Positions 17,121 through 24,811 of a stretch of 64,000 nucleotides of DNA are shown here, piece after piece. Positions within the stretch are counted from its first letter, which is position 1; each line of letters starts with the position of its first letter. Source of the stretch: an uncultured Eubacteriales bacterium. GTDB lineage: Bacteria > Bacillota > Clostridia > Christensenellales > CAG-138. Where the stretch lies: assembly GCA_900540495.1 (NCBI GenBank), contig UQGA01000001.1, positions 62,001 through 126,000 on the forward strand. The letters are read 5' to 3'. Position numbers and translations under genes: made by a program. Below the pieces are notes generated by a model that did not search any database, was not told the DNA's origin, and was given only the letters and a program-made list of their open reading frames with translations.

Positions 17121-18143
17121 TCAATCGAACAGTTCGTAAATATGTTTCCGGTTCCCGCAGGACCGGCGAATCTTCAGCTTCGGCTGCAGCACGACCTCCT
17201 GTGGCGCCGCGCTCTCAACATCGTCGCCCTCGATCTTGTCGAACAGCATGCGAGCCGCCAGCATGCCGAGCCGGGTGGAGGGCTGCTCCATTCCGGTGAT
17301 CGCGGGGGAAACGATGGCGCACATCGACGAATCGGCCAGTGTTGCCAGCGCCAGCCTGTCCGGCACGGGGACGCCGAGGTCCTCGGCGGCCTTCAGCACG
17401 CCGAACGCCTGGCAATCGCTGAACGCGATCAATGCGCGCGGCGGCTCCTCCTTCCCGCGCAAAATGCGGTGCCCGGCGTTATAGCCGTCCTGGATGGTGC
17501 TCCGGCAGGCATGAACGCTCAGGTGCGCATCGGCGCCGCGCAATGCGCGGCGGCAGCCCGTCTCGATCTGCTCCGCCTCCAGGTGCAGTTTGTCGTCCAG
17601 CAGGAGCGCAAGCGAAGCATGGCCAAGCGAAAGCAGGTGCTGCGTCAGTCGGAACGCGCCCTCCTCGTGGTCGATGTAGCACATCGTATCGAACCCGGCG
17701 TCGCGGTTGCGCCCGACGTGTACGCACGGGAGGCCGCGCGACAGAAACGGCGCAAGCTGCGCGCGATTCAGCGACGACGGCGCAAAGATCACGCCGTCGA
17801 TATGACGTGTATGCACCATCTCCAGATACTCAAGTTCAAGAGCCGGATCATTGCCCGTATGGCAGAAAATTACGGCGTACTGTTTGTTGCGCGTCACGGT
17901 TTCCACGCCGGAAATCAGTTGCTGGAACTGTTGCAGCTCCACGTTCGGCACGAGCAGCGCGATGGTATTCGTACGGCCGAGGTTCAGCCCGCGGGCGAAC
18001 CAGTTGGGCGTGTAGTTGCACGCCTTCATCACCGACAGGACATGCTCCCGCGTCTCCGGCAGCACCTGCTCGGGATGGTTCAGCACCCGCGATATGGTCG
18101 CTACGGATACCCCCGCCGCCTTTGCAATCTCCTTGATGTTCAA
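17121..18143 (-). CDS. LacI-family transcriptional regulator
   Basis: A 340-residue repressor. The N-terminal helix-turn-helix and hinge (about 1-60) read 'IKEIAKAAGVSVATISRVLNHP' in segments, followed by a periplasmic-binding-protein-like effector domain (about 60-330) with the usual 'FSDCQAFGVLKAAEDLGVPVP' region. The start is a TTG at 18143 with GGAGG seven bases upstream. The gene leads an operon with the PreA-like enzyme and is divergent from the CodB-type permease, so it probably controls both. The effector may be a nucleobase or nucleoside rather than a sugar (inference). Confidence 0.88.
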   Translation of the reverse strand: MNIKEIAKAAGVSVATISRVLNHPEQVLPETREHVLSVMKACNYTPNWFARGLNLGRTNTIALLVPNVELQQFQQLISGVETVTRNKQYAVIFCHTGNDPALELEYLEMVHTRHIDGVIFAPSSLNRAQLAPFLSRGLPCVHVGRNRDAGFDTMCYIDHEEGAFRLTQHLLSLGHASLALLLDDKLHLEAEQIETGCRRALRGADAHLSVHACRSTIQDGYNAGHRILRGKEEPPRALIAFSDCQAFGVLKAAEDLGVPVPDRLALATLADSSMCAIVSPAITGMEQPSTRLGMLAARMLFDKIEGDDVESAAPQEVVLQPKLKIRRSCGNRKHIYELFD

Positions 18144-18191
18144 ATGCGTTCCTCCCCATAGAAATGCCGCTTTTCCCCTTTGTATATCTGG

Positions 18192-18220
18192 ATTATATCA
18201 TAGCGACAACCGCACGGCAA
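18192..18220 (-). promoter_or_regulatory. promoter of the lacI-like/preA-like operon
   Basis: Minus-strand TTGCCG (18215-18220), a 17-bp spacer and TATAAT (18192-18197), 50 bases before the TTG start. Confidence 0.65.
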
Positions 18221-18365
18221 GGCGCTGTCGAACGGGCGCGCATCCGCGCACGCCACACGGAAATTGGGGCCGGAATCCTGCCGAAACGCGTGGTTTTTTT
18301 GACGTCTTGCCGCCATTCCCCCGTCTAATTGTTAAGCAAAATCAAAATTTATGTGTCTTTTTTAA

Positions 18366-18394
18366 TTGACATATCCGTGATCTTCCTGTATTAT
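18366..18394 (+). promoter_or_regulatory. promoter of the CodB-type permease
   Basis: Consensus TTGACA (18366-18371), a 17-bp spacer and TATTAT (18389-18394). The leader of about 100 bases shows no riboswitch that I recognise. I found no clear LacI-type palindrome, so the operator is not identified. Between this promoter and the divergent one (18221-18365) I see only AT-rich DNA with a T7 run at 18294-18300. Confidence 0.7.
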
Positions 18395-18498
18395 AAATAT
18401 ATTCCAGATGTATCCGGTTACATCAGCGGCGTTTCGTACACTTCATTTTCCGGGACATCTCAATATCTCCAAACCAAATCTGACAGGGAGGTTAAAGC

Positions 18499-19785
18499 AT
18501 GGAACAGGTAAAGAACCAACACGTGGATCCAGACTATTCATTAGAAGTCGTTCCGCAATCGGCACGCAAGGGAGCAGGCGCGATGTTCGTCATCATGATG
18601 GGCTTCACGTTCTTCTCCGCCAGCATGAGCGCCGGCGCCAAGATGGCAAACGGCATGGACCTGTGGACGTTCCTGTGGGCGCTGATCATCGGCAGCATCT
18701 TCCTCGGCATCTACACGGGCCTGCTCGCCTGGATCGGCGGCGACACCGGCCTGTCCTTCGACCTGCTGGCGCACCGCTCGTTCGGCACGGTCGGCTCCTA
18801 CCTGCCCTCGGTGCTCATCGCCGTCACGCAGATCGGCTGATTCGGCGTCGGCGCGGCGATGTTCGCCTACCCGGTGGCCACGACGTTCGGCATCGACCAC
18901 CTGCTGTGGGTGCTGATCATCGCCTGCGGCGCGTGTATGACCACATCCGCCTACTTCGGCGTGAAGGGCATTGAGATCGTCAGCTGGGTCTCCGTGCCGC
19001 TGATCGCCGTGCTGGGCATCTACTCGATGGTCACGGCGGTCATCGACGGCGGCGGCCTCGTCACGATCTTTGAAAAGTCCACCGGCACCATGACGCTGCT
19101 GGGCGGCGTGGCGGCGGTCATCGGCTCGTTCATCAGCGGCGGCACGGCCACGCCGAACTTCGCGCGCTTTGGCCGGACGAAGCTCAGCGTCACGGTGGTG
19201 ACGGTCATCGCGTTCACCATCGGCAACATGCTGATGTTCTGCTTCGGCGCGGTCGGCGGCGCGTACACGGGCAAGGACGACATCTTCTACGTCATGATCG
19301 CGCAGGGCCTGGCCATCCCGGCCATCATCGTGCTCGGCGCGAACATCTGGACCACGAACGACAACGCGCTCTACACCGGCAGCCTCGGCCTGTCGAACAT
19401 CACCAAGGTGCGCAAGCGCCCGATGGTCATCGTCTCCGGCGTGCTCGGCACGGCGCTGGCCGTGTGGCTGTACAACAACTTTGTCAGCTGGCTGAACTTC
19501 CTCAACGCGACGCTGCCGCCCATCGGCATGATCATCATGATGGACTACTTCATGCACCGCGCCAGCTACGGTGCGGACACCGTGGTCCACCGCAAGATCA
19601 ACTGGGGCGCGATCGCGGGCGTGGTCGCCGGCGCGATCGTCGGCAACCTGACCGGCGGCACGATCATCCCCACGTTCAGCTGGGGCATCTCGGCCGTCAA
19701 CGCCATGGTCGTGGCGGGCGTGATCTACTTCCTGGTCGACAAGTTCGTCTACAAGGGCAATACCGGCGTCGCCACAGCGGAGTAA
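18499..19785 (+). pseudogene. CodB-type nucleobase permease interrupted by one in-frame TGA
   Basis: The frame encodes 428 positions of an NCS1 cytosine-permease-like transporter, but codon 114 (18838-18840) is TGA. The residues around it, 'TQIG-stop-FGVGAAMFA', match the family stretch in which the position is Trp (TQxGWFGVG), so the change is TGG to TGA. Everything else looks intact: the expected helices, 'NIWTTNDNALY', and full length to 19785. TGA is a normal stop in this window, so the gene is either freshly broken, read through, or carries a sequence error. Codon use is unusually uniform (GGC, ATC, CTG and GTC dominate) with no decay elsewhere. AGGGAGG precedes the ATG. Family assignment is strong; functional state is unknown. 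Confidence 0.85.
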
Positions 19786-19809
19786 CCACGCGCGATACCG
19801 CGCATTGCG

Positions 19810-19844
19810 GGCCGGAGGGACTTTCCCCTCCGGTCCGTTTTTTT
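19810..19844 (+). terminator. terminator of the permease gene
   Basis: CCGGAGGG (19812-19819) pairs with CCCTCCGG (19826-19833), then seven T (19838-19844). Confidence 0.8.
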
Positions 19845-19909
19845 CGCGCTCCCGCCTTCCTCTTTCGCCCCGGGATTTCGCGGTCGTCCCGGGCCTTGCG
19901 CGGCAGCGC

Positions 19910-19938
19910 TTGCCCGGAGGGTAGATCCATGATATGAT
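19910..19938 (+). promoter_or_regulatory. promoter of the DUF1538/PII-like operon
   Basis: TTGCCC (19910-19915), a 17-bp spacer and TATGAT (19933-19938). A leader of about 145 bases follows. I see no gene in 19845-20091. Confidence 0.55.
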
Positions 19939-20091
19939 ATTCATACTGGTCGCATAGATATTGGATATCGCTGCCGCAACCGGCGCCGGGAATCTGCGCC
20001 GGCTTCCAGGCCGTTTTGGGGAAGCTGATGGCGCCGGTAGCGGCCCTCCGGACGTCCAAGGCGGCAAAACCATGAGATTGGCGGGACAGAA

Positions 20092-21609
20092 ATGAACCGG
20101 AAGCTGCTTGAGAAAATCAAGGAATCGCTCTCCTCGGTGCTGCCGGTTACCGGGATTGTCATTCTGATCCATCTGCTACTCTCCCCCATGCCCGGCGGCA
20201 CGTTTGCGCTCTTTCTGATTGGGGCGGTACTGTTGGTGCTCGGGATGGGGCTGTTCACGCTCGGCGCCGACCTGTCCATGATGCCGATGGGCGAGCGGGT
20301 TGGCGCGCACCTGACCAAATCCAAAAAACTTTCCATACTGATACCGGTCTGTTTCCTCATCGGCGCGCTCATCACGATCGCGGAGCCGGATCTTACCGTG
20401 CTTGCCGGACAGGTGCCGACGGTGCCGGACGCGGTGCTCATACTGACGGTGGCGGTCGGCGTTGGCCTGTTTCTTGTGCTCGCGCTGCTGCGCATCATCT
20501 TTCGTAAATCGTTGCAACTGCTCCTGTTCGTATTTTACGGGCTGGTGTTCGTGCTGGCGGCGTTCACGCCGGAGGAATCCCTCGCCGCCGCGTTCGACTC
20601 CGGCGGCGTAACGACAGGACCGATCACCGTGCCGTTCATCATGGCGCTGGGCATCGGCGTCGCCGCCGTCCGCGGCGGCAACAGCGCGCAGGACGACAGC
20701 TTTGGCCTGGTCACGATGTGCAGCATCGGCCCGGTTCTGTCGATGCTCTTGCTCGGCATGTTTTACAACGCCGGCACAGGGGGCCATACGTCCGTTGAGG
20801 CGCACAACCCCTCCGGCATCGGGGAAATCCTGGCGCTCTTTGGCGAAGCAATTCCGGAGTATCTTGCGGATGTGGCGCTGGCGCTGCTGCCGGTCGTGCT
20901 GTTTTTTCTCGTGTTCCAGATTCTGTTCCTGCGCCTGTCGCGCAAGCGCCTGCTCAAGATGGGCGTTGGCCTGCTGTATACCTTTATCGGGCTCGTGCTG
21001 TTCCTCACGGGCGTCAACGTCGGGTTCCTGCCGGCCGGGTATACGCTGGGCAGCCGCCTTGGCGCAACCGCCGCCGGCTGGATCATCCCGATCGGCATGG
21101 TGATGGGCTTTTTCGTCGTCATGGCGGAGCCGGCGGTACACGTGCTCAACAAGCAGGTGGAGGAGATCACCGTCGGCGCCATCTCGCAGCGCGCCATGCT
21201 GCTGAGTCTGTCCGTCGGCGTCGCCGTCTCCATCGGCATCGCCATGCTGCGCGTGGTGACCGGCGTTTCCATCTGGTATTTCCTGCTCGGCGGGTATGCC
21301 GTTGCGCTAACGCTTTCGTTCTTCGTCCCGAAGATCTTTACCGCCGTTGCGTTCGACTCCGGCGGCGTGGCCTCCGGACCCATGACCGCCGCCTTCATGC
21401 TGCCCTTTGCCATGGGCGCCTGCGACGCGCTGGGCGGCAATATCCTGACCGATGCGTTCGGCCTCGTTGCGATGGTAGCCATGACCCCGCTCATCACAAT
21501 CCAGCTGCTCGGCGTGCTGTACAGCATCAAGCTGCGGCGCACCGTGCAGGCGGCCGGACCGGAGGCCGAACAGATCGAAATATTTGAATTCCCGGTGGAG
21601 GTGGCCTGA
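20092..21609 (+). CDS. DUF1538 integral membrane protein (two internal repeats)
   Basis: A 505-residue membrane protein with about twelve hydrophobic helices arranged as two DUF1538 repeats. Each repeat has a matching motif: 'AFDSGGVTTGPITVPFIMALG' in parts near residue 167, and 'AFDSGGVASGPMTAAFM' near 420. A transporter or channel role is likely from this symmetrical fold, but the substrate is not established to my knowledge. The next two genes encode PII-like proteins, which usually bind nucleotides and gate transporters. The Shine-Dalgarno (GGCGGGA) is weak and the start rests on the membrane-protein N-terminus. Confidence 0.8.
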   Translation: MNRKLLEKIKESLSSVLPVTGIVILIHLLLSPMPGGTFALFLIGAVLLVLGMGLFTLGADLSMMPMGERVGAHLTKSKKLSILIPVCFLIGALITIAEPDLTVLAGQVPTVPDAVLILTVAVGVGLFLVLALLRIIFRKSLQLLLFVFYGLVFVLAAFTPEESLAAAFDSGGVTTGPITVPFIMALGIGVAAVRGGNSAQDDSFGLVTMCSIGPVLSMLLLGMFYNAGTGGHTSVEAHNPSGIGEILALFGEAIPEYLADVALALLPVVLFFLVFQILFLRLSRKRLLKMGVGLLYTFIGLVLFLTGVNVGFLPAGYTLGSRLGATAAGWIIPIGMVMGFFVVMAEPAVHVLNKQVEEITVGAISQRAMLLSLSVGVAVSIGIAMLRVVTGVSIWYFLLGGYAVALTLSFFVPKIFTAVAFDSGGVASGPMTAAFMLPFAMGACDALGGNILTDAFGLVAMVAMTPLITIQLLGVLYSIKLRRTVQAAGPEAEQIEIFEFPVEVA

Positions 21610-21610
21610 T

Positions 21611-21955
21611 ATGGAAAAGGCGATCGAACCCATCAAGCTGATCGTGTGCATCATCGAGCGCGGCAAGGCGGAACGCATCACCGGGCTATGCCTGCAGGAA
21701 CGCATTGCGTTCCACCTGACGCTACATGGATACGGCACGGCCGACTCCGCCGTGCTCGACTACCTCGGCCTTGGAGAAACCGAAAAGGACGTGGTGCTCA
21801 TGTGTATCCGCGAAAGCGCGGCGGACGGCTTCCTGCGCCGTCTGTCGGTTGAACTGCACCTCAACCGGCCCGGCCAGGGCATCGCCTTCAGCATTCCGCT
21901 TTCGAGCGTGGCCGAGCGCCGCACGCTTGCGTTGCTCTCCGGATTTTCCGGCTGA
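21611..21955 (+). CDS. PII-like regulatory protein 1
   Basis: A 114-residue protein with PII-type strand pattern ('IKLIVCIIERGKAERI', then 'GLGETEKDVVLMCI' and 'GIAFSIPLSSV'). It lacks the T-loop Tyr region of GlnB, as do PII-like proteins paired with transporters. It starts one base after the upstream stop, with GGAGGT in the 3' end of the DUF1538 gene, so translation is probably coupled. Inference: it senses a small ligand and controls the DUF1538 protein. Confidence 0.65.
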   Translation: MEKAIEPIKLIVCIIERGKAERITGLCLQERIAFHLTLHGYGTADSAVLDYLGLGETEKDVVLMCIRESAADGFLRRLSVELHLNRPGQGIAFSIPLSSVAERRTLALLSGFSG

Positions 21956-21991
21956 ACGCGCACCGTGCCACAACATTCGACAGAAAGGAAA

Positions 21992-22008
21992 GCTCCGCGT
22001 TGCGGAGC
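21992..22008 (+). promoter_or_regulatory. hairpin between the Shine-Dalgarno and start of PII-like gene 2
   Basis: GCTCCGC (21992-21998) and GCGGAGC (22002-22008) form a 7-bp stem with a GTT loop. The Shine-Dalgarno AAAGGAA is just before it (21984-21990) and the ATG at 22021 is 12 bases after it. A TTG in the loop at 22000 is an alternative in-frame start. The fold could tune translation of this gene. Confidence 0.4.
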
Positions 22009-22020
22009 GCTGGCAAGACC

Positions 22021-22506
22021 ATGCGACATGAATTGATTCTGACCATCATCAATCGTGGCTATGCCGACCTCGTCATGGATGCGGCCAAGAACGCCGGCGC
22101 ATCCGGCGGTACGATCGTCCATGCGCGCGGCACCGGCATCCACGAGGCGGAAAAGTTCTTTGGCATCATCGTGCAGCCGGAAAAGGAGATTGTGCTCATC
22201 CTCACCGAGCGCGAAAAAAAGAACGAGATCATGACCGCCATCTGTACGCATGCCGACCTGAAGGTGGCCGGCAATGGCATCTGCTTTTCGCTCCCGGTCG
22301 ATCAGGTCATGGGGCTGACGGCGCCGCCCGATCTGTCGGCATCCGCACCGCAGCCGGAACCCGCCGGGGACGGTGCACCACGGGAGGCGGCCGATGGGCA
22401 AGGGGAGCCGGCCGGGCAGGCGGCTGCCGATGCGCCGGCCGAATCCGGCGACGCGCAGGCGCAGCCTTCGGACGGCGGGCCGGTCCCGACGTCCGACGGG
22501 AATTGA
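22021..22506 (+). CDS. PII-like regulatory protein 2 with Ala/Pro/Asp-rich tail
   Basis: A 161-residue protein. The first 100 residues are PII-like ('HELILTIINRGYADLVMDAA', 'ASGGTIVHARGTG', 'FFGIIVQPEKEIVLIL', 'GICFSLPVDQVMGL'). The last 55 are disordered and rich in Ala, Pro, Gly, Asp and Gln, an unusual addition to this fold. It is the third gene of the DUF1538 operon, 65 bases after PII-like gene 1. I prefer the ATG at 22021 by homology; a TTG at 22000 would add seven residues. A U-poor hairpin (GGGCCGCC/GGCGGCCC, 22527-22555) follows and may be a weak terminator. Confidence 0.75.
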   Translation: MRHELILTIINRGYADLVMDAAKNAGASGGTIVHARGTGIHEAEKFFGIIVQPEKEIVLILTEREKKNEIMTAICTHADLKVAGNGICFSLPVDQVMGLTAPPDLSASAPQPEPAGDGAPREAADGQGEPAGQAAADAPAESGDAQAQPSDGGPVPTSDGN

Positions 22507-22640
22507 AACACGACTGACGAGCAAAATGGGCCGCCGCAGACTTGTTCTGGCGGCCCAAAACAACGGGGCGCCGCCAGCGCGTCGGAAGGCCATGGCCGGC
22601 GACATCGGGCTTACAATCACACAGATGGGAGAGATGATGT

Positions 22641-23177
22641 ATGGAAACGAAAGATACAACGGGAGCCGTTGCGTCCGCGGCGCTCACCGCGCTCACGCAG
22701 GCCACGGGCGAAGCGGGAGACGACAGCGCGCGACTGCTTGCTGAAATCCGCGACCTGCTCCTTGCGCAGAATGCGCAAAAGAAGCGCCAGCTTCTGCTGC
22801 TTCGCATCTGCGCCGCCGCCGTTGCGGTGCTGGCGCTCTCCGCCGTGGTATTTGCCGCAGTTCTGCTGCCAAAAGCGGCGGATACGCTCGCCCGTGCCGA
22901 TGCGGCCATTGCCGCACTGGACATGGAGCAGGTGGATAAGGTCATCGCCGAGCTGGAGCAGGTCGCCGGCGAAAGCCTCGCCATCGCAAAGAGTGCCGGC
23001 AATGTATTGTCCAGGGTCGACGAGCTGGACTTCGCCGCGCTCAACGACTCGATCGAAGATCTGAACGTCGCCGTCAAGAAGCTCTCCGACCTGAACGTCA
23101 GCCAGCTCAACGAGGCGATCGGCAACTTAAACGACACCGTGGAGCCGATGGCGAACTTCTTCTCCGCCTTCCGATAA
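22641..23177 (+). CDS. Small membrane protein with coiled-coil region, function unknown
   Basis: A 178-residue protein. A polar N-terminus (1-50) leads to one hydrophobic helix (about 52-77), then a heptad-rich extracytoplasmic or cytoplasmic helix (about 80-170) with repeated 'LNxAxxxLNDxV' turns. This resembles single-pass proteins with a methyl-accepting-like coiled coil but no signalling domain. GGGAGAG precedes the ATG. I do not recognise the family. It stands alone between the DUF1538 operon and a converging permease. Confidence 0.65.
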   Translation: METKDTTGAVASAALTALTQATGEAGDDSARLLAEIRDLLLAQNAQKKRQLLLLRICAAAVAVLALSAVVFAAVLLPKAADTLARADAAIAALDMEQVDKVIAELEQVAGESLAIAKSAGNVLSRVDELDFAALNDSIEDLNVAVKKLSDLNVSQLNEAIGNLNDTVEPMANFFSAFR

Positions 23178-23203
23178 GACGCCCGCCATCGCCCGGCAGG
23201 CGC

Positions 23204-24610
23204 TCAGGCGCGCAGGGCGCCGCGATCCTCCCGCATGAAGAACAGGCCGACGCACATGATGACCGCATACAGCGCCAGATACCATGCCGCGGCGACGCCG
23301 TGCGCCACCGCCGCCGCATATACCATGAACAGCGAACAGGCGATGGACACCAGCGGCATGACGAACCGTTTGAACGCGCTCATGCCCTTTTCCCGCCGCA
23401 TGAACAGGATAAAGATCGGAATGTACATGGCATAGATCGTGATGATCGGCAGCTCGGAGGAGTCAAACGTCACCGGGCCGAACCAGGACGAGGGCGCAAG
23501 GTTCGCGCCGAAGAAGTATACAAGCCAGAATGCGCACAACAGCAGGCCCAGTATCGCAGAATTGGTCGGCATGTTCGTCGCCGGGTCCACCTGCCTGAAC
23601 AGCGCCGGCTGCGGCCCGCGGCCGCGCACCGCAAGCGCATATGCCCCGCGCGTGGCGCCGAGCATCAGCCCGTTGAGCGTTCCAAGGCAGGAAATGACGA
23701 TGAATACGCCGAGCAACGTGCCGCCTACGTTTGAAAACACATGGACGAACGCCTCGCGTGCGCCGGCCTCGCCGCTGGCCATGAGCTCGAGCTTGCCGAT
23801 GCCGCCGTTCAGGCCGATATAGTAAAGGATATAGACGGCGGCAACGATCAACGTGCCGATGATCAGCGCGCGCGGCAGATTCTTTTTTGAATCGCGCAGT
23901 TCGGCGTTGATGCAGGTGGTGATGATCCAGCCCTCATAGGCGAATGCGGTGGCGACGATGGAGGCCAGAAGCGTGCTGGCGCTTGGCGTGTAGGTCTTGC
24001 CGGCCGCCTCGAACGCAACGGTGATCTGTTCCGTCGTCAGAGGCGTGGTAAAGTTCTCCACCAGCACGCCGCTTTTCAACCCGGCGATCGTGCCCACAAC
24101 CGCCATGAGCAGCAGCGGGATGAGCTTGATGACCGTGGTGGAAACCTGCACTCTGCCCGCAATCTTCGGCGACAGCGCGTTGACCGCATAGCTGCCGATG
24201 AGAAACAGGCAGCTCAGGCACAGGCACTCGGCCCCGGTGATCGAAAAGCCCAGCAGCACGCACAGATACCGCGCGGAAACCCAGGCGAGCACCGACGTCA
24301 TGGAGGGATAGTAAATCGTCGTGAGGAACCATGCGACCAGATAGCCGTAACGGGGCCCGACCGTTACCTCCGCGTAATCCACGATGCCGTTGACATAGGA
24401 ATACTTTGTCGCCATGATGGAGAACGTGTAGGCGCACAGCACCATGATGAGGCCGCCTGCGCCCCACGCCACGATGCCGGTCACGATATCGCCGCCCGTT
24501 TTCGTGAGAATTGCCTCGGCCTTGAAGAACACGCCCGAACCGATGACCGTGCCGACGACCATCGCTATGGCGGTCAACAGCCCATACTTCTTATGCAGTT
24601 TCTGTTCCAA
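23204..24610 (-). CDS. APC-superfamily amino-acid permease
   Basis: A 468-residue transporter with twelve predicted membrane helices. The N-terminus 'LLTAIAMVVGTVIGSGVFF' carries the family's GxIGxGxF substrate-binding motif, and 'AFAYEGWIITTCINAELRD' is the conserved helix-6 region. The substrate is unknown. The start is taken as TTG at 24610 with AGGATGG nine bases upstream; a TTG three codons earlier is possible. The gene is divergent from the glycoside operon. Confidence 0.82.
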   Translation of the reverse strand: MEQKLHKKYGLLTAIAMVVGTVIGSGVFFKAEAILTKTGGDIVTGIVAWGAGGLIMVLCAYTFSIMATKYSYVNGIVDYAEVTVGPRYGYLVAWFLTTIYYPSMTSVLAWVSARYLCVLLGFSITGAECLCLSCLFLIGSYAVNALSPKIAGRVQVSTTVIKLIPLLLMAVVGTIAGLKSGVLVENFTTPLTTEQITVAFEAAGKTYTPSASTLLASIVATAFAYEGWIITTCINAELRDSKKNLPRALIIGTLIVAAVYILYYIGLNGGIGKLELMASGEAGAREAFVHVFSNVGGTLLGVFIVISCLGTLNGLMLGATRGAYALAVRGRGPQPALFRQVDPATNMPTNSAILGLLLCAFWLVYFFGANLAPSSWFGPVTFDSSELPIITIYAMYIPIFILFMRREKGMSAFKRFVMPLVSIACSLFMVYAAAVAHGVAAAWYLALYAVIMCVGLFFMREDRGALRA

Positions 24611-24686
24611 TGAAAGCAACCATCCTGTCCCGTTTGCACGAATTTTGCGAATCAGCGCCGTGTGCGCTGCGCGGTATACGCTATGC

Positions 24687-24715
24687 ACTATACCGCAATG
24701 TGCGCCGCTTGTCAA
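24687..24715 (-). promoter_or_regulatory. promoter of the amino-acid permease
   Basis: Minus-strand consensus TTGACA (24710-24715), a 17-bp spacer and TATAGT (24687-24692). Confidence 0.75.
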
Positions 24716-24723
24716 ACCGGCAA

Positions 24724-24753
24724 TGGACAGCGGCGGCACAATGGTGGTACAAT
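24724..24753 (+). promoter_or_regulatory. promoter of the glycoside operon
   Basis: TGGACA (24724-24729), an 18-bp spacer and TACAAT (24748-24753). It lies nine bases from the -35 of the divergent permease promoter, so RNA polymerase binding at the two may be mutually exclusive. Confidence 0.5.
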
Positions 24754-24811
24754 AAAATATATCTTTCCCGCTCCCCCTCCCCCTCCGACCACGCTTCGAG
24801 GAGGCCCTGCC

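Noticed and set aside
18838..18840. TGA in the permease as a sign of an altered genetic code (TGA = Trp) or selenocysteine
   Set aside because: TGA ends many genes here, including four-base overlaps, and Trp elsewhere is TGG. The position is Trp in the family, not Cys, and I see no SECIS-like hairpin just downstream.
22527..22556. Terminator after PII-like gene 2
   Set aside because: The GGGCCGCC/GGCGGCCC stem is real but is followed by AAAAC on the plus strand, so it does not look like an intrinsic terminator in the expected direction.
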